Shown piece after piece: positions 27,029-34,683 of a stretch of DNA of 64,000 nucleotides; the stretch's first letter is position 1; the number at the start of each line of letters is the position of its first letter. The notes beneath the pieces are model-generated. The model searched no databases and had not been told where the DNA came from. It saw only the letters and a list, made by a program, of their open reading frames with translations. The DNA comes from Pseudomonadota bacterium. Lineage in GTDB: Bacteria; Bdellovibrionota; UBA1018; CAIMNF01. The DNA is taken from NCBI GenBank assembly GCA_027486675.1, contig JAIXOQ010000030.1:27225-91224 (forward strand), written 5' to 3'. A program made the translations under genes and the position numbers.

Positions 27029-27557
27029 GCTCTACCGTATAACTCAGATTCGCATTCGCAAGGATATTGGTGCCGATGTTCAAAGACGCGATCGTATCGT
27101 AGCGACCATCGGAAAAACCGAATCCGAAAGGGACTGCGATAAAAGGATCTACCCTGCCCTGCTGCGCCGATTCAAAGGACTTATGGATGTAAGGGAATGC
27201 TGTGATTTCGGCCCTGCCTGCACCTACGCGGCGGTTGATGTAAGCGGTTTGTCCCGCGATACCGATTCCGGGCTGGTTCGCTAGATCTGGAACAATGTCA
27301 AAAGTCATCGCACCGCTGACCCTAAAAGTCCGCTCGCCGCTGCCAGACCCCACTCCAATCTGAGCGTTCGATAGAGCATTGATCCCGTACGTGGCTTTTG
27401 CCATGCCGCCTAGCCCACTTCCGCCACTCAGCTGCAGTTCTGGCTCAAGCCCCAGGGCCCAGCGCTCTTGCTCCACATATTGGGTCAGATTAAACACTCC
27501 CGCTTGCGCGAAATGGCCAGAGAGTAGAAGAACAACAAATAGCAGAGAGAAATACAT
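26967..27557 (-). CDS. Secreted, probably outer-membrane beta-barrel-like protein (196 aa)
   Basis: ATG 27557 begins a clean signal peptide (MYFSLLFVVLLLSGHFAQA); the longer frame to 27593 would need a TTG start. The mature part is a series of short amphipathic beta-strands rich in Gly and aromatic residues (LGGMAKATYGINALSNAQIGVGSGSGERTFRVSG and on), ending in the aromatic FTYFH. That is the kind of terminus favoured for barrel insertion. The function is unknown. It is upstream of and overlapping the HAD gene. Confidence 0.65.
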   Translation of the reverse strand: MYFSLLFVVLLLSGHFAQAGVFNLTQYVEQERWALGLEPELQLSGGSGLGGMAKATYGINALSNAQIGVGSGSGERTFRVSGAMTFDIVPDLANQPGIGIAGQTAYINRRVGAGRAEITAFPYIHKSFESAQQGRVDPFIAVPFGFGFSDGRYDTIASLNIGTNILANANLSYTVELGINLRGQETSLSGGFTYFH

Positions 27558-27667
27558 AGAACCAGGACACCACCGTGAGGTAACCCGTGTCAAATGGATC
27601 GCAGCAATTGACAGGCCGATTAGGCGTTGAATAGAATCTGAGGACTTACGTTTTCACGTGTTTTTGT

Positions 27668-27744
27668 GGTGGCCATAGCTCAGTTGGTAGAGCACAGGAT
27701 TGTGATTCCTGGGGTCGCGGGTTCAAGCCCCGTTGGTCACCCCA
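27668..27744 (+). tRNA. tRNA-His (anticodon GTG)
   Basis: The acceptor stem GTGGCCA (27669-27675) pairs with TGGTCAC, and the extra G at position -1 (27668) pairs with C73, the identity mark of tRNA-His. The D-arm GCTCAGTTGGTAGAGC is followed by the anticodon stem CAGGA/TCCTG with loop TTGTGAT (anticodon GTG). The T-arm has GGTTCAAGCC, and CCA is encoded at 27742-27744. Confidence 0.97.
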
Positions 27745-27753
27745 AATTTTTAA

Positions 27754-27799
27754 AAATACAAAAGGGTTGCTTCATTCATGAAGTGGCCCTTTTGTATTT
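27754..27799 (+). terminator. Long hairpin, probable terminator of tRNA-His
   Basis: AAATACAAAAGGG (27754-27766) pairs with CCCTTTTGTATTT (27787-27799), and the centre TTCAT/ATGAA pairs as well. The descending arm is T-rich, so it can serve as an intrinsic terminator immediately after the tRNA. Confidence 0.7.
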
Positions 27800-27814
27800 C
27801 TGGGATCTGCCGGC

Positions 27815-27969
27815 TGACCAATGGGGCTTGAAGCGAAAGTCGCGTGGGTGCAGTGCACCCCTTTCGAGCAGGATGCGAGAAAGAGCGATTTGATGGGAGC
27901 CGACGCAGCATTGGAGCTGGAGTCGACAATGCGTAGGCGGCTTCTTAGCAACCCCGCTCCGTCACCCCA
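27815..27969. repeat. Fragments of the tRNA-His 3' end, inverted and direct
   Basis: Bases 27815-27832 are the reverse complement of the tRNA-His T-arm/acceptor 3' half (27722-27739) with one mismatch in 18. At 27951-27969 the stretch ACCCCGCTCCGTCACCCCA is a second, direct copy of the tRNA 3' end with few changes, and like the tRNA it is followed by a T-run. Between them is a GGGTGCAGTGCACCC palindrome. The direct copy encodes the last residues of the MGMT gene on the other strand. Confidence 0.6.
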
Positions 27970-28442
27970 TTTTTTTCTATTTCAAGTAGCTTCTTTTTCA
28001 CTTCAACCCCACCCGAATACCCGCCCAGGGATCCGCTAGACGCGATCACGCGATGACAGGGCACGATGATGCAAATGGGATTCTTTCCATTTGCGCCACC
28101 AACGGCCCGCACTGCTTGGGGGTTCTTAATCCTGGACGCGACTTCTGCATATGAGCGCGTTTTACCGTATGGAATTTTTAAAAGCTCGCTCCACACACTC
28201 TCCTGAAATGGAGTCCCTCGAAAATCAAGAGCGACAGAAAACTCCTGGCGCTCCCCCGCCAAATACTCCGTTAGCTCACGGACGGCTTTTTTAAGCACCC
28301 TTTCCTCAGGCGCGCTCGCGATCAGGTCCTTCAATAGCGGAATCTCCGACTGCCTCTCCCCCAGGTGAACCCCTCGGATGCCCAGATCAGACGCCACCAG
28401 GTAAATAGGTCCCAAAACGGACTGCATCTTAAACTGCTTCAA
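27945..28442 (-). CDS. ogt: Methylated-DNA--protein-cysteine S-methyltransferase (Ogt/MGMT)
   Basis: This suicide repair enzyme removes O6-alkyl groups from guanine. The 165-aa protein has the helix-turn-helix region GTPFQESVWSELLKIPYGKTRSYAEVASRI, the asparagine hinge VGGANGKNP and the acceptor-cysteine motif IVPCHRVIASSGSLGGYSGG. The N-terminal Ada/Ogt-like domain is short. Its last codons lie in sequence that looks like a copy of the tRNA-His 3' end. The start at 28442 is near the divergent secreted-protein gene. Confidence 0.93.
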   Translation of the reverse strand: MKQFKMQSVLGPIYLVASDLGIRGVHLGERQSEIPLLKDLIASAPEERVLKKAVRELTEYLAGERQEFSVALDFRGTPFQESVWSELLKIPYGKTRSYAEVASRIKNPQAVRAVGGANGKNPICIIVPCHRVIASSGSLGGYSGGVEVKKKLLEIEKNGVTERGC

Positions 28443-28551
28443 GCGCTGCTCCCTCCTTGAAAAACTAAAAACGTCATTGATTTACATCATCGACCCTATT
28501 GAGTATATTGCAGGAGTTCAACCAAGACATCAGCTTAGGAGATCTTCCCGT

Positions 28552-29004
28552 ATGAGCTTCCTTATTATTGCTCTCTTATCCCAAAGAACTTCCGTGTTCG
28601 CCCAAGAACGCACCGTTAAGTTCCAATGCGACGTGAATGTAGAAAACATTCAGTCTGTGAAGCTCACTGAAGAAGAGAACGGTTACGCCATGACCGTGGA
28701 TTATTCGGATTTTGATACTGAAACGCTCGAAATCAAGGTTCCAGCGACTGAAACTCAGGTCTTGATTCCTACGGCAAATCCGAATCTCACTCTCGAGCTT
28801 CAGTGGACTCCTGCAAACGATTACACTCCACACGGGTGCGATGCTCAGCCTGGGGAGACCGGCTTTGAGGTGACCGCTGAGATCATCGATGCCACCCTTC
28901 CCCCGGTACAACCTGGCCTCTCCGATGAAGATCCATGTAAGACCTGGCGAAATTCGGCGGCCGGTGTTCCACCTCGGCGACTTCAGCTCAATTGTCGTCG
29001 GTAA
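28552..29004 (+). CDS. Small secreted protein of unknown function (150 aa)
   Basis: The ATG at 28552 is preceded by AGGAG at a suitable distance and starts a signal peptide (MSFLIIALLSQRTSVFAQ). The longer frame from 28477 lacks such features. The mature part is acidic and beta-rich, with four cysteines in total (FQCDVNV, HGCDAQPG, EDPCKTW, LNCRR), which suggests two disulfides in the periplasm. It overlaps the convergent gene by 17 bases. No family is recognised. Confidence 0.6.
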   Translation: MSFLIIALLSQRTSVFAQERTVKFQCDVNVENIQSVKLTEEENGYAMTVDYSDFDTETLEIKVPATETQVLIPTANPNLTLELQWTPANDYTPHGCDAQPGETGFEVTAEIIDATLPPVQPGLSDEDPCKTWRNSAAGVPPRRLQLNCRR

Positions 29005-30073
29005 TTGACCGCCGCAGTACGACGGGGGCTAACTTCCCATTCATCACAGGAACAACGACCGGTTCCTTTTTTCTTTTTCTCTTATTCTCACTCTGTCCGT
29101 TCTCCTGCTCACCTGCTCGCACAATAACATGGAGTTGGGCTGGATTTTGCATTCCCCCAGAGAAGTCGAGAGCTTCAAAAACGAAGTCAACCGACACACG
29201 CATGAGTGGTTTCTGCGAATAAGAGCCCACACGATTCAAGCCCAGGAAGCGTCGAAAACTAATCCTAGAACCGTAGGGACGCTCTTCTGTCTCCTGAGTC
29301 AGAGTGGCAGTAGAAATCATCCCCCGATCTAGAGCCTCTTGAAAAGTCTGGGGAAGGATCAAGTAGTCATAAGACAAGAGCTCGAGTGGCACTGAAGGTG
29401 GGTTGGACAGGAACGCATCAGAAATCTGCTTTCTAAATTTTAAGAAGGATCTATCGCGATCCATGACGAACGAGAGAATCGCGCCACCGAACTCAGACGC
29501 CCCAAGACCGATGCCGACACCTGCAAGGAGTAACTCTGCGAGATTCAGATGATCTAAAGAACTCGAGGCAAATTCCTGCCATTCATGAACGGTAGCACCC
29601 AAAAAAACGGAAGCCCCAACGGATACTCCGATCACAAGCCCGGCAGTTCTTGCCCGACTATTTGACCGAAGAGGATCTGCGGAGTCTTGGATGACGTCCC
29701 TGTACAATAGCGGCGCGCGACTTAGCTCTGAAAGGAAGTCTTCAATGCTATCTTGTCCGGTGAAACTATAAGCCATGACACGCTCCGCTGGATCAGTCGG
29801 ACTTAGGAACGCTTTCATACGCTCTCGGAAACGTTTTTGGCTTTTTTGTGAGAGACGAGCCCTCGGTAAGGTCCAGGTAAGCAAAGCACTGATTTGATGT
29901 TTAGTCTCAGCCAGATTTTTCTCTACAAGGTCGCTCGTTTGCATGCGAAGCCTGAGCCCCGACACAATGGCCGCACAAACAAAACCTTTCTTCGGGGCTG
30001 AGAGTAGACTCGGCTTTTTGGCATGGCCTTCCATAGCTCCTTCGGCTTCAATACAGAATCCCCCGCCTAACAT
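28988..30073 (-). CDS. Membrane protein of unknown function (361 aa)
   Basis: Two hydrophobic segments (AGLVIGVSVGASVFLGATV near 145-163 and LAELLLAGVGIGLGASEFGGAILSFV near 178-203) form a hairpin in the membrane. The N-terminal part is helical and charged. The C-terminal part ends in a very basic stretch (ENKRKRKKEPVVV). The start could be 30073 or ATG 30034, where GAAGGAG lies almost touching the start codon. No family is recognised. Confidence 0.55.
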   Translation of the reverse strand: MLGGGFCIEAEGAMEGHAKKPSLLSAPKKGFVCAAIVSGLRLRMQTSDLVEKNLAETKHQISALLTWTLPRARLSQKSQKRFRERMKAFLSPTDPAERVMAYSFTGQDSIEDFLSELSRAPLLYRDVIQDSADPLRSNSRARTAGLVIGVSVGASVFLGATVHEWQEFASSSLDHLNLAELLLAGVGIGLGASEFGGAILSFVMDRDRSFLKFRKQISDAFLSNPPSVPLELLSYDYLILPQTFQEALDRGMISTATLTQETEERPYGSRISFRRFLGLNRVGSYSQKPLMRVSVDFVFEALDFSGGMQNPAQLHVIVRAGEQENGQSENKRKRKKEPVVVPVMNGKLAPVVLRRSITDDN

Positions 30074-30108
30074 TGCCCAGAGGGCAATCCCCCAAAGAAA
30101 AATAGGTC

Positions 30109-30585
30109 CTATCCCTCAAGCAAGCTGCGAAGCATCCAAGCTGTCTTTTCGTGAAGCTGGAGACGTTGAGTAAGTAGATCGACTGTTACTTCGTCGTGAG
30201 CGGCTTCAGCGATCGGAAAAATGCTGCGAGCTGTGCGCACCACGGACTCTTGGCCAGACACCAGTTTCTTAATCATGTCGTGAGCTGCAGGTGTTGTGGG
30301 TTCTTCAGTAATCGTTGTCAGCTTTTCAAACTCTGCATAGGACCCAGGCGCACGAACCCCAAGAGCGCGGATCCGCTCAGCGATCACATCAACAGCAAGC
30401 GCGAGTTCCGTGTACTGCGTCTCAAACATCAGATGAAGTGTCTGAAACATTGGGCCAGTCACGTTCCAATGGTAGTTGTGTGTTTTCAGATAGAGCGTGT
30501 AGGTATCAGCCAGAAGGCGTGATAGTCCTGCAGCGACTTCTTCACGGGCTTTTGTTTCAATTCCAAGATCGGGTGTCATTTTCAT
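30109..30585 (-). CDS. dps: Dps-family ferritin-like protein
   Basis: Dps protects DNA from iron and peroxide by forming a 12-subunit ferroxidase shell. From ATG 30585 (AGGGGAA lies upstream) the protein has 158 aa, the usual length. It carries the family signature [25 protein letters not shown] and the ferroxidase-site part [11 protein letters not shown], with ligands His, Asp and Glu visible. The longer frame to 30651 would overlap the divergent transporter gene. Confidence 0.9.
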   Translation of the reverse strand: MKMTPDLGIETKAREEVAAGLSRLLADTYTLYLKTHNYHWNVTGPMFQTLHLMFETQYTELALAVDVIAERIRALGVRAPGSYAEFEKLTTITEEPTTPAAHDMIKKLVSGQESVVRTARSIFPIAEAAHDEVTVDLLTQRLQLHEKTAWMLRSLLEG

Positions 30586-30629
30586 AGAACAGTTCCCCTT
30601 TGGACGGGATTCTACACTAAAATAGGGAA

Positions 30630-31244
30630 ATGGGCGACTCCTGCTGTGCACCCGAAGCCTCAGATGTTGTTAAGTTAACACCCACCGACCGCATGGTGCT
30701 TGTGGTGGCTTTGGCACTTAACCTAGGTTGCTTTTGCATCGAGTTTGTCGGAGGAATTTTAGTGCATTCCTTGTCCCTCGGAGCCGATTCGATCGATATG
30801 CTCGGGGATGGAATGATCTACGCCCTCACTTTGACTGCTCTTCACAAAGATACGACGGCGGGTAAGACCATACTTCGACTGAAGACCGCAATCATGGGGG
30901 TCTCGGGTCTTGCCTTCCTTACCCAAGGACTCTTTCGTTTCTATTCACATCCACACATTCTTCCCGACAAGGACGCGATGACTCAGATCGGCCTCATTGC
31001 ACTAGTCGCAAATTTAATCTGTACGATTCTTTTCCTTCGTTTTCGAAATGCTGACTTAAATCTCAAAAGTGCTTGGATCTGCTCTCGAAATGACTCTATT
31101 TCGAACTTTGGAATCATTCTCGCAGCCTGGCTCGTCGGGAGAACGGGTTCAGCTTGGCCGGACCTTGTAACCGGAGTGCTTCTGGCAGGACTCGTTCTTT
31201 ATTCCTCGTTTTCTTTGTTGAGAGAATCTGAACATCAGCACTGA
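30630..31244 (+). CDS. Cation diffusion facilitator-like transporter (compact)
   Basis: The 204-aa integral membrane protein has about six helices and the CDF metal-site motifs: [16 protein letters not shown] in helix 2 and [16 protein letters not shown] in helix 5. The N-terminus contains adjacent cysteines (DSCCAPEA) and the C-terminus ends in HQH; either could bind metal. There is no cytoplasmic C-terminal domain, which is short even for CDF proteins. It is divergent from dps, which fits shared metal or redox stress control (inference). Confidence 0.8.
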   Translation: MGDSCCAPEASDVVKLTPTDRMVLVVALALNLGCFCIEFVGGILVHSLSLGADSIDMLGDGMIYALTLTALHKDTTAGKTILRLKTAIMGVSGLAFLTQGLFRFYSHPHILPDKDAMTQIGLIALVANLICTILFLRFRNADLNLKSAWICSRNDSISNFGIILAAWLVGRTGSAWPDLVTGVLLAGLVLYSSFSLLRESEHQH

Positions 31245-31359
31245 TTCTTAGTCTTTTGTCACGCTGCACAAAGGACTTTAGCCTTGCGCCGCGTCACGGT
31301 TTTAAGATTTTTTCACATCATTCCCCTCAACTCCGATCGCTTTCGCCCGATGAGAGTTT

Positions 31360-31491
31360 ATGAAAATTAAAAAATACCTAACCGTACTCCTGTTCGCCCT
31401 GACGCTTGCAGCTACTCAGCAAGCGTGTTCGGATGCCGCAACGCCAGCGTCGTCTGATCCAACACTCACTGTTTCAGGAGCAGCGAGCTAA
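31360..31491 (+). CDS. Small lipoprotein-like peptide (43 aa)
   Basis: ATG 31360 opens a 43-residue frame: MKIKKYLTVLLFALTLAATQ is a signal sequence, followed by QAC (possible lipidated Cys23) and a Ser/Thr/Ala-rich tail (SDAATPASSDPTLTVSGAAS). The position -3 residue is Gln rather than the usual Leu, so lipidation is not certain. Its stop lies one base before the ATG of the secreted protein at 31493, which suggests a two-gene unit of a small lipoprotein and a larger exported protein. Confidence 0.6.
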   Translation: MKIKKYLTVLLFALTLAATQQACSDAATPASSDPTLTVSGAAS

Positions 31492-31492
31492 T

Positions 31493-32128
31493 ATGAAAAA
31501 GTCATTGATCACAATGTTCGCTTTGACCGCAATGTCCGCCTTCAATGCAACCGCAGCAACGTCAGGAATCAATCCAGCATCCCTAAAACTTAAAATATAT
31601 AAAGTAGCCGTTTCCACAGACCCGCTGTGTACAGGTCTTGTGACGATTTTTTCTAACGATAACCCGACTTACACAGACTTCCTCGCTGCACCTACCTTAG
31701 GAAGTGGCAGTGTTCCCGCTGGGACTTACAATTGTGTAGCGATTGAATTCGCAAGCATTATCAAACCAACTCCAGCGGAAACTTCAACTGGAACCGGTTC
31801 TTGTATTCAAGGGACTGAGTTTGAACTCAATGTAGCCAACGGCACGAACTATAAACTCATTGACGGCACCACCGGCACAGGCGGCGCTACTGAGACGCGT
31901 GTCGCAATGTGGCTCAGCACAGCTTCCACAGAAACCACCGGAACAAACGGACATAGCGCGTTCCTACCACCCACGTCGGTTGGTAGCGCCACTGAGGGGT
32001 TCTTACTGTCTTCACCCCTTGTGGTCTCTGGCACATCGTCAGGAACCTTCGTCGTGAACGGGAATGGAAAGATTGAAGAGAACGGCGCGTCATGCGAGTT
32101 TCTACCGCCGCTGTTTTCATTCCGTTAA
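31493..32128 (+). CDS. Secreted Ser/Thr/Gly-rich protein of unknown function (211 aa)
   Basis: ATG 31493 starts a signal peptide (MKKSLITMFALTAMSAFNATA). The mature protein is beta-rich with Thr/Ser/Gly (STGTGSCIQGTEFELNVANG, TGTGGATETRVAMWLST) and cysteines at three sites (PLCTGLV, TYNCVAIEF, ASCEFLP). It may be an extracellular or outer-membrane-associated protein. The frame from 31406 runs through the small upstream gene and is unlikely. A strong hairpin terminator follows at 32152. Confidence 0.65.
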   Translation: MKKSLITMFALTAMSAFNATAATSGINPASLKLKIYKVAVSTDPLCTGLVTIFSNDNPTYTDFLAAPTLGSGSVPAGTYNCVAIEFASIIKPTPAETSTGTGSCIQGTEFELNVANGTNYKLIDGTTGTGGATETRVAMWLSTASTETTGTNGHSAFLPPTSVGSATEGFLLSSPLVVSGTSSGTFVVNGNGKIEENGASCEFLPPLFSFR

Positions 32129-32151
32129 AAACAAGTCTTCAAAAATAAATC

Positions 32152-32191
32152 ATCAGGCGGTCTACAAATTGTGGGCCGCCTGATTCGTTTT
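32152..32191. terminator. Bidirectional hairpin terminator
   Basis: ATCAGGCGG (32152-32160) pairs with CCGCCTGAT (32176-32184). A T-rich run (TCGTTTT) follows on the plus strand, and the minus-strand continuation is also T-rich (GATTTATTTTTG). It separates the two convergent genes ending at 32128 and 32190. Confidence 0.75.
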
Positions 32192-32666
32192 AGGGACCAG
32201 GTGCTGGAGGGGGCGGCGGCGCCTTGTAGGAGAAGTTATTTCGCTGCCAGAGAGCGAGCTCATTCTCATGGTGGTAGATGTCCTCAATGCGCGCCGCGTG
32301 TTGATTTGCCTCTACAACGATGGTTCGCTGTGAAATCACCGCAAGAACATTTTCACCACTCTGGATTTGCTTCATATATGAAACAACAAGGTCTTGGTTT
32401 TTGTTGACCGGGGTCATCTCCCCAAAAATTCGAATAATAAATGCAGGATTGCTTTTTCCCTCCCACCAGCTGTGGATGGTCACGTCAAAGCACGAAGAGC
32501 CTGAGACATCAAAGACTGCCCGATGAACTTCCTTACTCCTAGACCAGCCATAAATGTCTTCGACCACAAGCGTGAGCTCACTCGCGCTCACAGTTTGAGT
32601 AGCAAAAAAGAAGACCACGAAACTTAGAATGTTCCCCATCAATCCCACCGGATGAAACTGACTCAA
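32190..32666 (-). CDS. Secreted protein of unknown function with Pro-rich tail (158 aa)
   Basis: The signal peptide is best read from ATG 32639 (MGNILSFVVFFFATQTVSA), with the longer start at 32666 also possible. The mature part is a single small domain containing a lone Cys pair region (GSSCFDVTIHSWW) and ends in APPPPPAPGP, a flexible Pro-rich tail. There is no known family. It is convergent with the gene at 31493, with the shared terminator between them. Confidence 0.6.
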   Translation of the reverse strand: MSQFHPVGLMGNILSFVVFFFATQTVSASELTLVVEDIYGWSRSKEVHRAVFDVSGSSCFDVTIHSWWEGKSNPAFIIRIFGEMTPVNKNQDLVVSYMKQIQSGENVLAVISQRTIVVEANQHAARIEDIYHHENELALWQRNNFSYKAPPPPPAPGP

Positions 32667-32751
32667 TTGGCATTACTTTTCCAGTAGTTTCTTAAGGGAA
32701 AAGGGATTTGTACCTTAAGCCTGCTCTTCAGGGGTAGCGTGAGCCTCACAC

Positions 32752-33537
32752 ATGCTCGAAAAAATCCTAGTTCAATTAGCCATTATAGCATTGATCCAAG
32801 TCCCCGCCTCAGTGGGGCAACAGGCCTATGCCTCAGCACCTCCAGTCGCAGACCCTGAACTGGTGCGACTCCAACAATACAAGCCCATCTACGCCATTGC
32901 AGGGAGGCCAGACACGAAAATCCAACTCAGCTTTAAGGTGCAGATCATGAAAGAACTTGGGCTTTATTTTGGTTACACCCAGCTCATGCTGTGGGACGTC
33001 CTGAAACCATCGGCTCCAATCCGAGACATTAACTATAACCCCGATCTTTTTTATAGAATCCTCTTCGAGAAGAACTCCCCAGAGTGGATAGATATCGGCC
33101 TGTTTGAGCACGAATCGAACGGCCGCGATGGCACTGCATCTAGATCCTGGAACCGCGCTTCATTGCGGTACCACTCGGCTACCCACTTGGATGAAACGAC
33201 GCAGGTGATTTGGTCCCTAAAAGCTTGGATGCCTTACGGTTACAATGATTCAAACGTGGACATACTTCGCTACCGCGGGCTTTGGGAATTCACCTGCAGT
33301 TTGACCGATTTCTTGGGGCCGTTCTTTGGACCCAATGAACTGTCTCTGCGTTTTTACCCGGGCGGCACTTACTACACCAATCCGCTCAAAGGCGGGCAGG
33401 AACTGACCTTAAGGGCGAAAACCAACTACCGCTCCCTGGCCCCAAGTGTGGTTTTCCAAGTGTTCCACGGGTATGGCGAAAACATGCTCGACTACCGCGA
33501 GGACCGATTTGGCTTAAGAGCTGGATTTGGATTCTAA
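32752..33537 (+). CDS. pldA: Outer-membrane phospholipase A (PldA/OMPLA)
   Basis: OMPLA is a beta-barrel that hydrolyses phospholipids in the outer leaflet of the outer membrane. After a signal peptide (residues 1-28) the active-site region IDIGLFEHESNGRDG holds the catalytic His and Ser, and SRSWNRASLRY holds the Asn of the triad. The C-terminal strand ends in Phe (GFGF). At 261 aa it is slightly shorter than the Escherichia coli enzyme. In predatory relatives it could act on prey membranes, which is speculation. Confidence 0.9.
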   Translation: MLEKILVQLAIIALIQVPASVGQQAYASAPPVADPELVRLQQYKPIYAIAGRPDTKIQLSFKVQIMKELGLYFGYTQLMLWDVLKPSAPIRDINYNPDLFYRILFEKNSPEWIDIGLFEHESNGRDGTASRSWNRASLRYHSATHLDETTQVIWSLKAWMPYGYNDSNVDILRYRGLWEFTCSLTDFLGPFFGPNELSLRFYPGGTYYTNPLKGGQELTLRAKTNYRSLAPSVVFQVFHGYGENMLDYREDRFGLRAGFGF

Positions 33538-33588
33538 AAAAGTCATCTAGGCACAAAAGGCGTGTGAGAGGCAAACTACCCCACAGCA

Positions 33589-33771
33589 ATGCAACCTCTG
33601 ATTGAAATCATAGAATATGGCACTCGTTCCTACTTAGATGCCGTTGCACTCCGAGAGGCCGTCCGCAGTGCCCTTCTTCTTGGCTTTAGGCGCCAAAGTG
33701 ATCCAGAAGAATCAAACTGGCGTTGCGGGTACCGTATCCTTCATGGAAAAGATTTTGGAACCTACGCTTAA
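33589..33771 (+). pseudogene. Degraded N-terminal fragment of a GNAT-like acetyltransferase
   Basis: Sixty codons read IEIIEYGTRSYLDAVALREAV, which resembles the N-terminus of GNAT proteins (a YGS-x-Y, then LRxxVLRxPLG pattern). The frame loses this resemblance after LLLGFRR and stops within the start region of the YpsA-like gene. No acetyl-CoA-binding motif is present in any frame nearby. It is probably a truncated remnant and is unlikely to be functional. Confidence 0.35.
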
Positions 33772-34234
33772 CATGATCTCGGGGGGCCAGTCTGGAGTCG
33801 ACCGAGCTGCGCTTGATTGCGCACTCATTCTTGGCTTAGATGTTGGCGGCTATTGCCCAAAGGGAAGATGGGCTGAGGATGGTTCGATAGATGAGAAATA
33901 TCCGCTGATAGAAACGGCTTCTTCAGATCTGAAGCTTCGAACACGGTTAAATGTGGAGTCCTCAGATGGCACCTTGATCCTCATTCCAAGTGGAGTGGTG
34001 TCTCTCTGCACGGACTTTACTGTAGACTGCGCTCAAGAACTGAATCGACCTGTACTCCAAGTCGATCCAACCGAGCCGCAGAGCAAATCGGCAGATTCAA
34101 TCCTAAAATGGATACGTGCTCATCAAATCCAGATTCTCAACGTCGCTGGGCCCCGAGAAAGCGAATCTCCCGGCATTTACGCTGTTACTCTGGCCCTTCT
34201 CACCAAAACCTTCCCCCTCCCCCCGAGTCTCTAA
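33743..34234 (+). CDS. YpsA/SLOG-type putative molybdenum-carrier-like protein
   Basis: From ATG 33743 the 163-aa protein shows the nucleotide-binding SLOG-like signature ISGGQSGVDRAALDCALILG, then VGGYCPKGRWAEDGSIDEKYPL, ETASSDLKLRTRLNVESSDGTLIL and a final VAGPRESESPGIY. The family is annotated as putative molybdenum carrier or YpsA; the true ligand is uncertain. ATG 33773 is an alternative start, but the residues before ISGGQ match relatives better with 33743. The stop lies at the beginning of the first structured repeat. Confidence 0.8.
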   Translation: MEKILEPTLNMISGGQSGVDRAALDCALILGLDVGGYCPKGRWAEDGSIDEKYPLIETASSDLKLRTRLNVESSDGTLILIPSGVVSLCTDFTVDCAQELNRPVLQVDPTEPQSKSADSILKWIRAHQIQILNVAGPRESESPGIYAVTLALLTKTFPLPPSL

Positions 34235-34238
34235 AAGA

Positions 34239-34465
34239 GCCACGCGGGAACAGACTTCCGCTAATTTCCCGAACCGCGCCATCCCCAACCATTTTTTCCC
34301 CACCCGGATCCTCCGAGTACGTCCTCAATTCTCTACTCATTACAAATGCGACTAAAAGCGCATGCCAGGAAGGCATGCGCAATTCTCACGGATGAGTGCT
34401 CGGAGCATTTGTAATGAGTAGAGAATTGAGGACGTACTTAGAAGAAATTAGGATGGGGAAAATGA
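34239..34465. repeat. Structured repeat copy 1 with 34-bp perfect self-complementary stem
   Basis: The perfect stem arms are 34316-34349 and 34405-34438. The loop holds hairpin GCGCATGCC/GGCATGCGC (34358-34366 and 34372-34380, loop AGGAA) and then CTCACGGATGAGTGC. Upstream, CGGGAA pairs with TTCCCG (34244-34270 region), and ATTTTTTCCCCACC pairs around the whole element with GGATGGGGAAAAT. The loop and both flanks match copy 2 at 35923, while the long arms share no sequence with it. A further hairpin CGCGC-TGATG-GCGCG follows. It starts 5 bases after the YpsA-like stop. Confidence 0.85.
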
Positions 34466-34646
34466 TCGCGCTGATGGCGCGCTTCCTCTAATTTTGTATC
34501 GTGTTGATTCGATTGCTTTTTTTACGCAAGCTCGGCCGAGACTGTAATGTCAGCAAAAACACCCTCCTGAAGACCACGAACACCCCATAAATCGATTGAA
34601 TTCATTAAGAGACAGCTCGGCTCGCCCGGGGCAGCATCTTCTATAT

Positions 34647-34674
34647 TTGACCATTTTAGTACATCTGCTAAGAT
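34647..34674 (+). promoter_or_regulatory. Candidate promoter of the secreted protein between the repeats
   Basis: TTGACC (34647-34652), a 16-base spacer and TAAGAT (34669-34674) precede the ATG at 34684. The predicted start site is only 3-4 bases before the ATG and there is no Shine-Dalgarno, so translation could be leaderless. The 34466-34646 stretch shows no gene. Confidence 0.45.
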
Positions 34675-34683
34675 TCGCGAGTC

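Noticed and set aside
27666..27893. 75-aa open frame starting MVAIAQLVEHRIVIPG
   Set aside because: It is a translation of tRNA-His, a well-known false protein.
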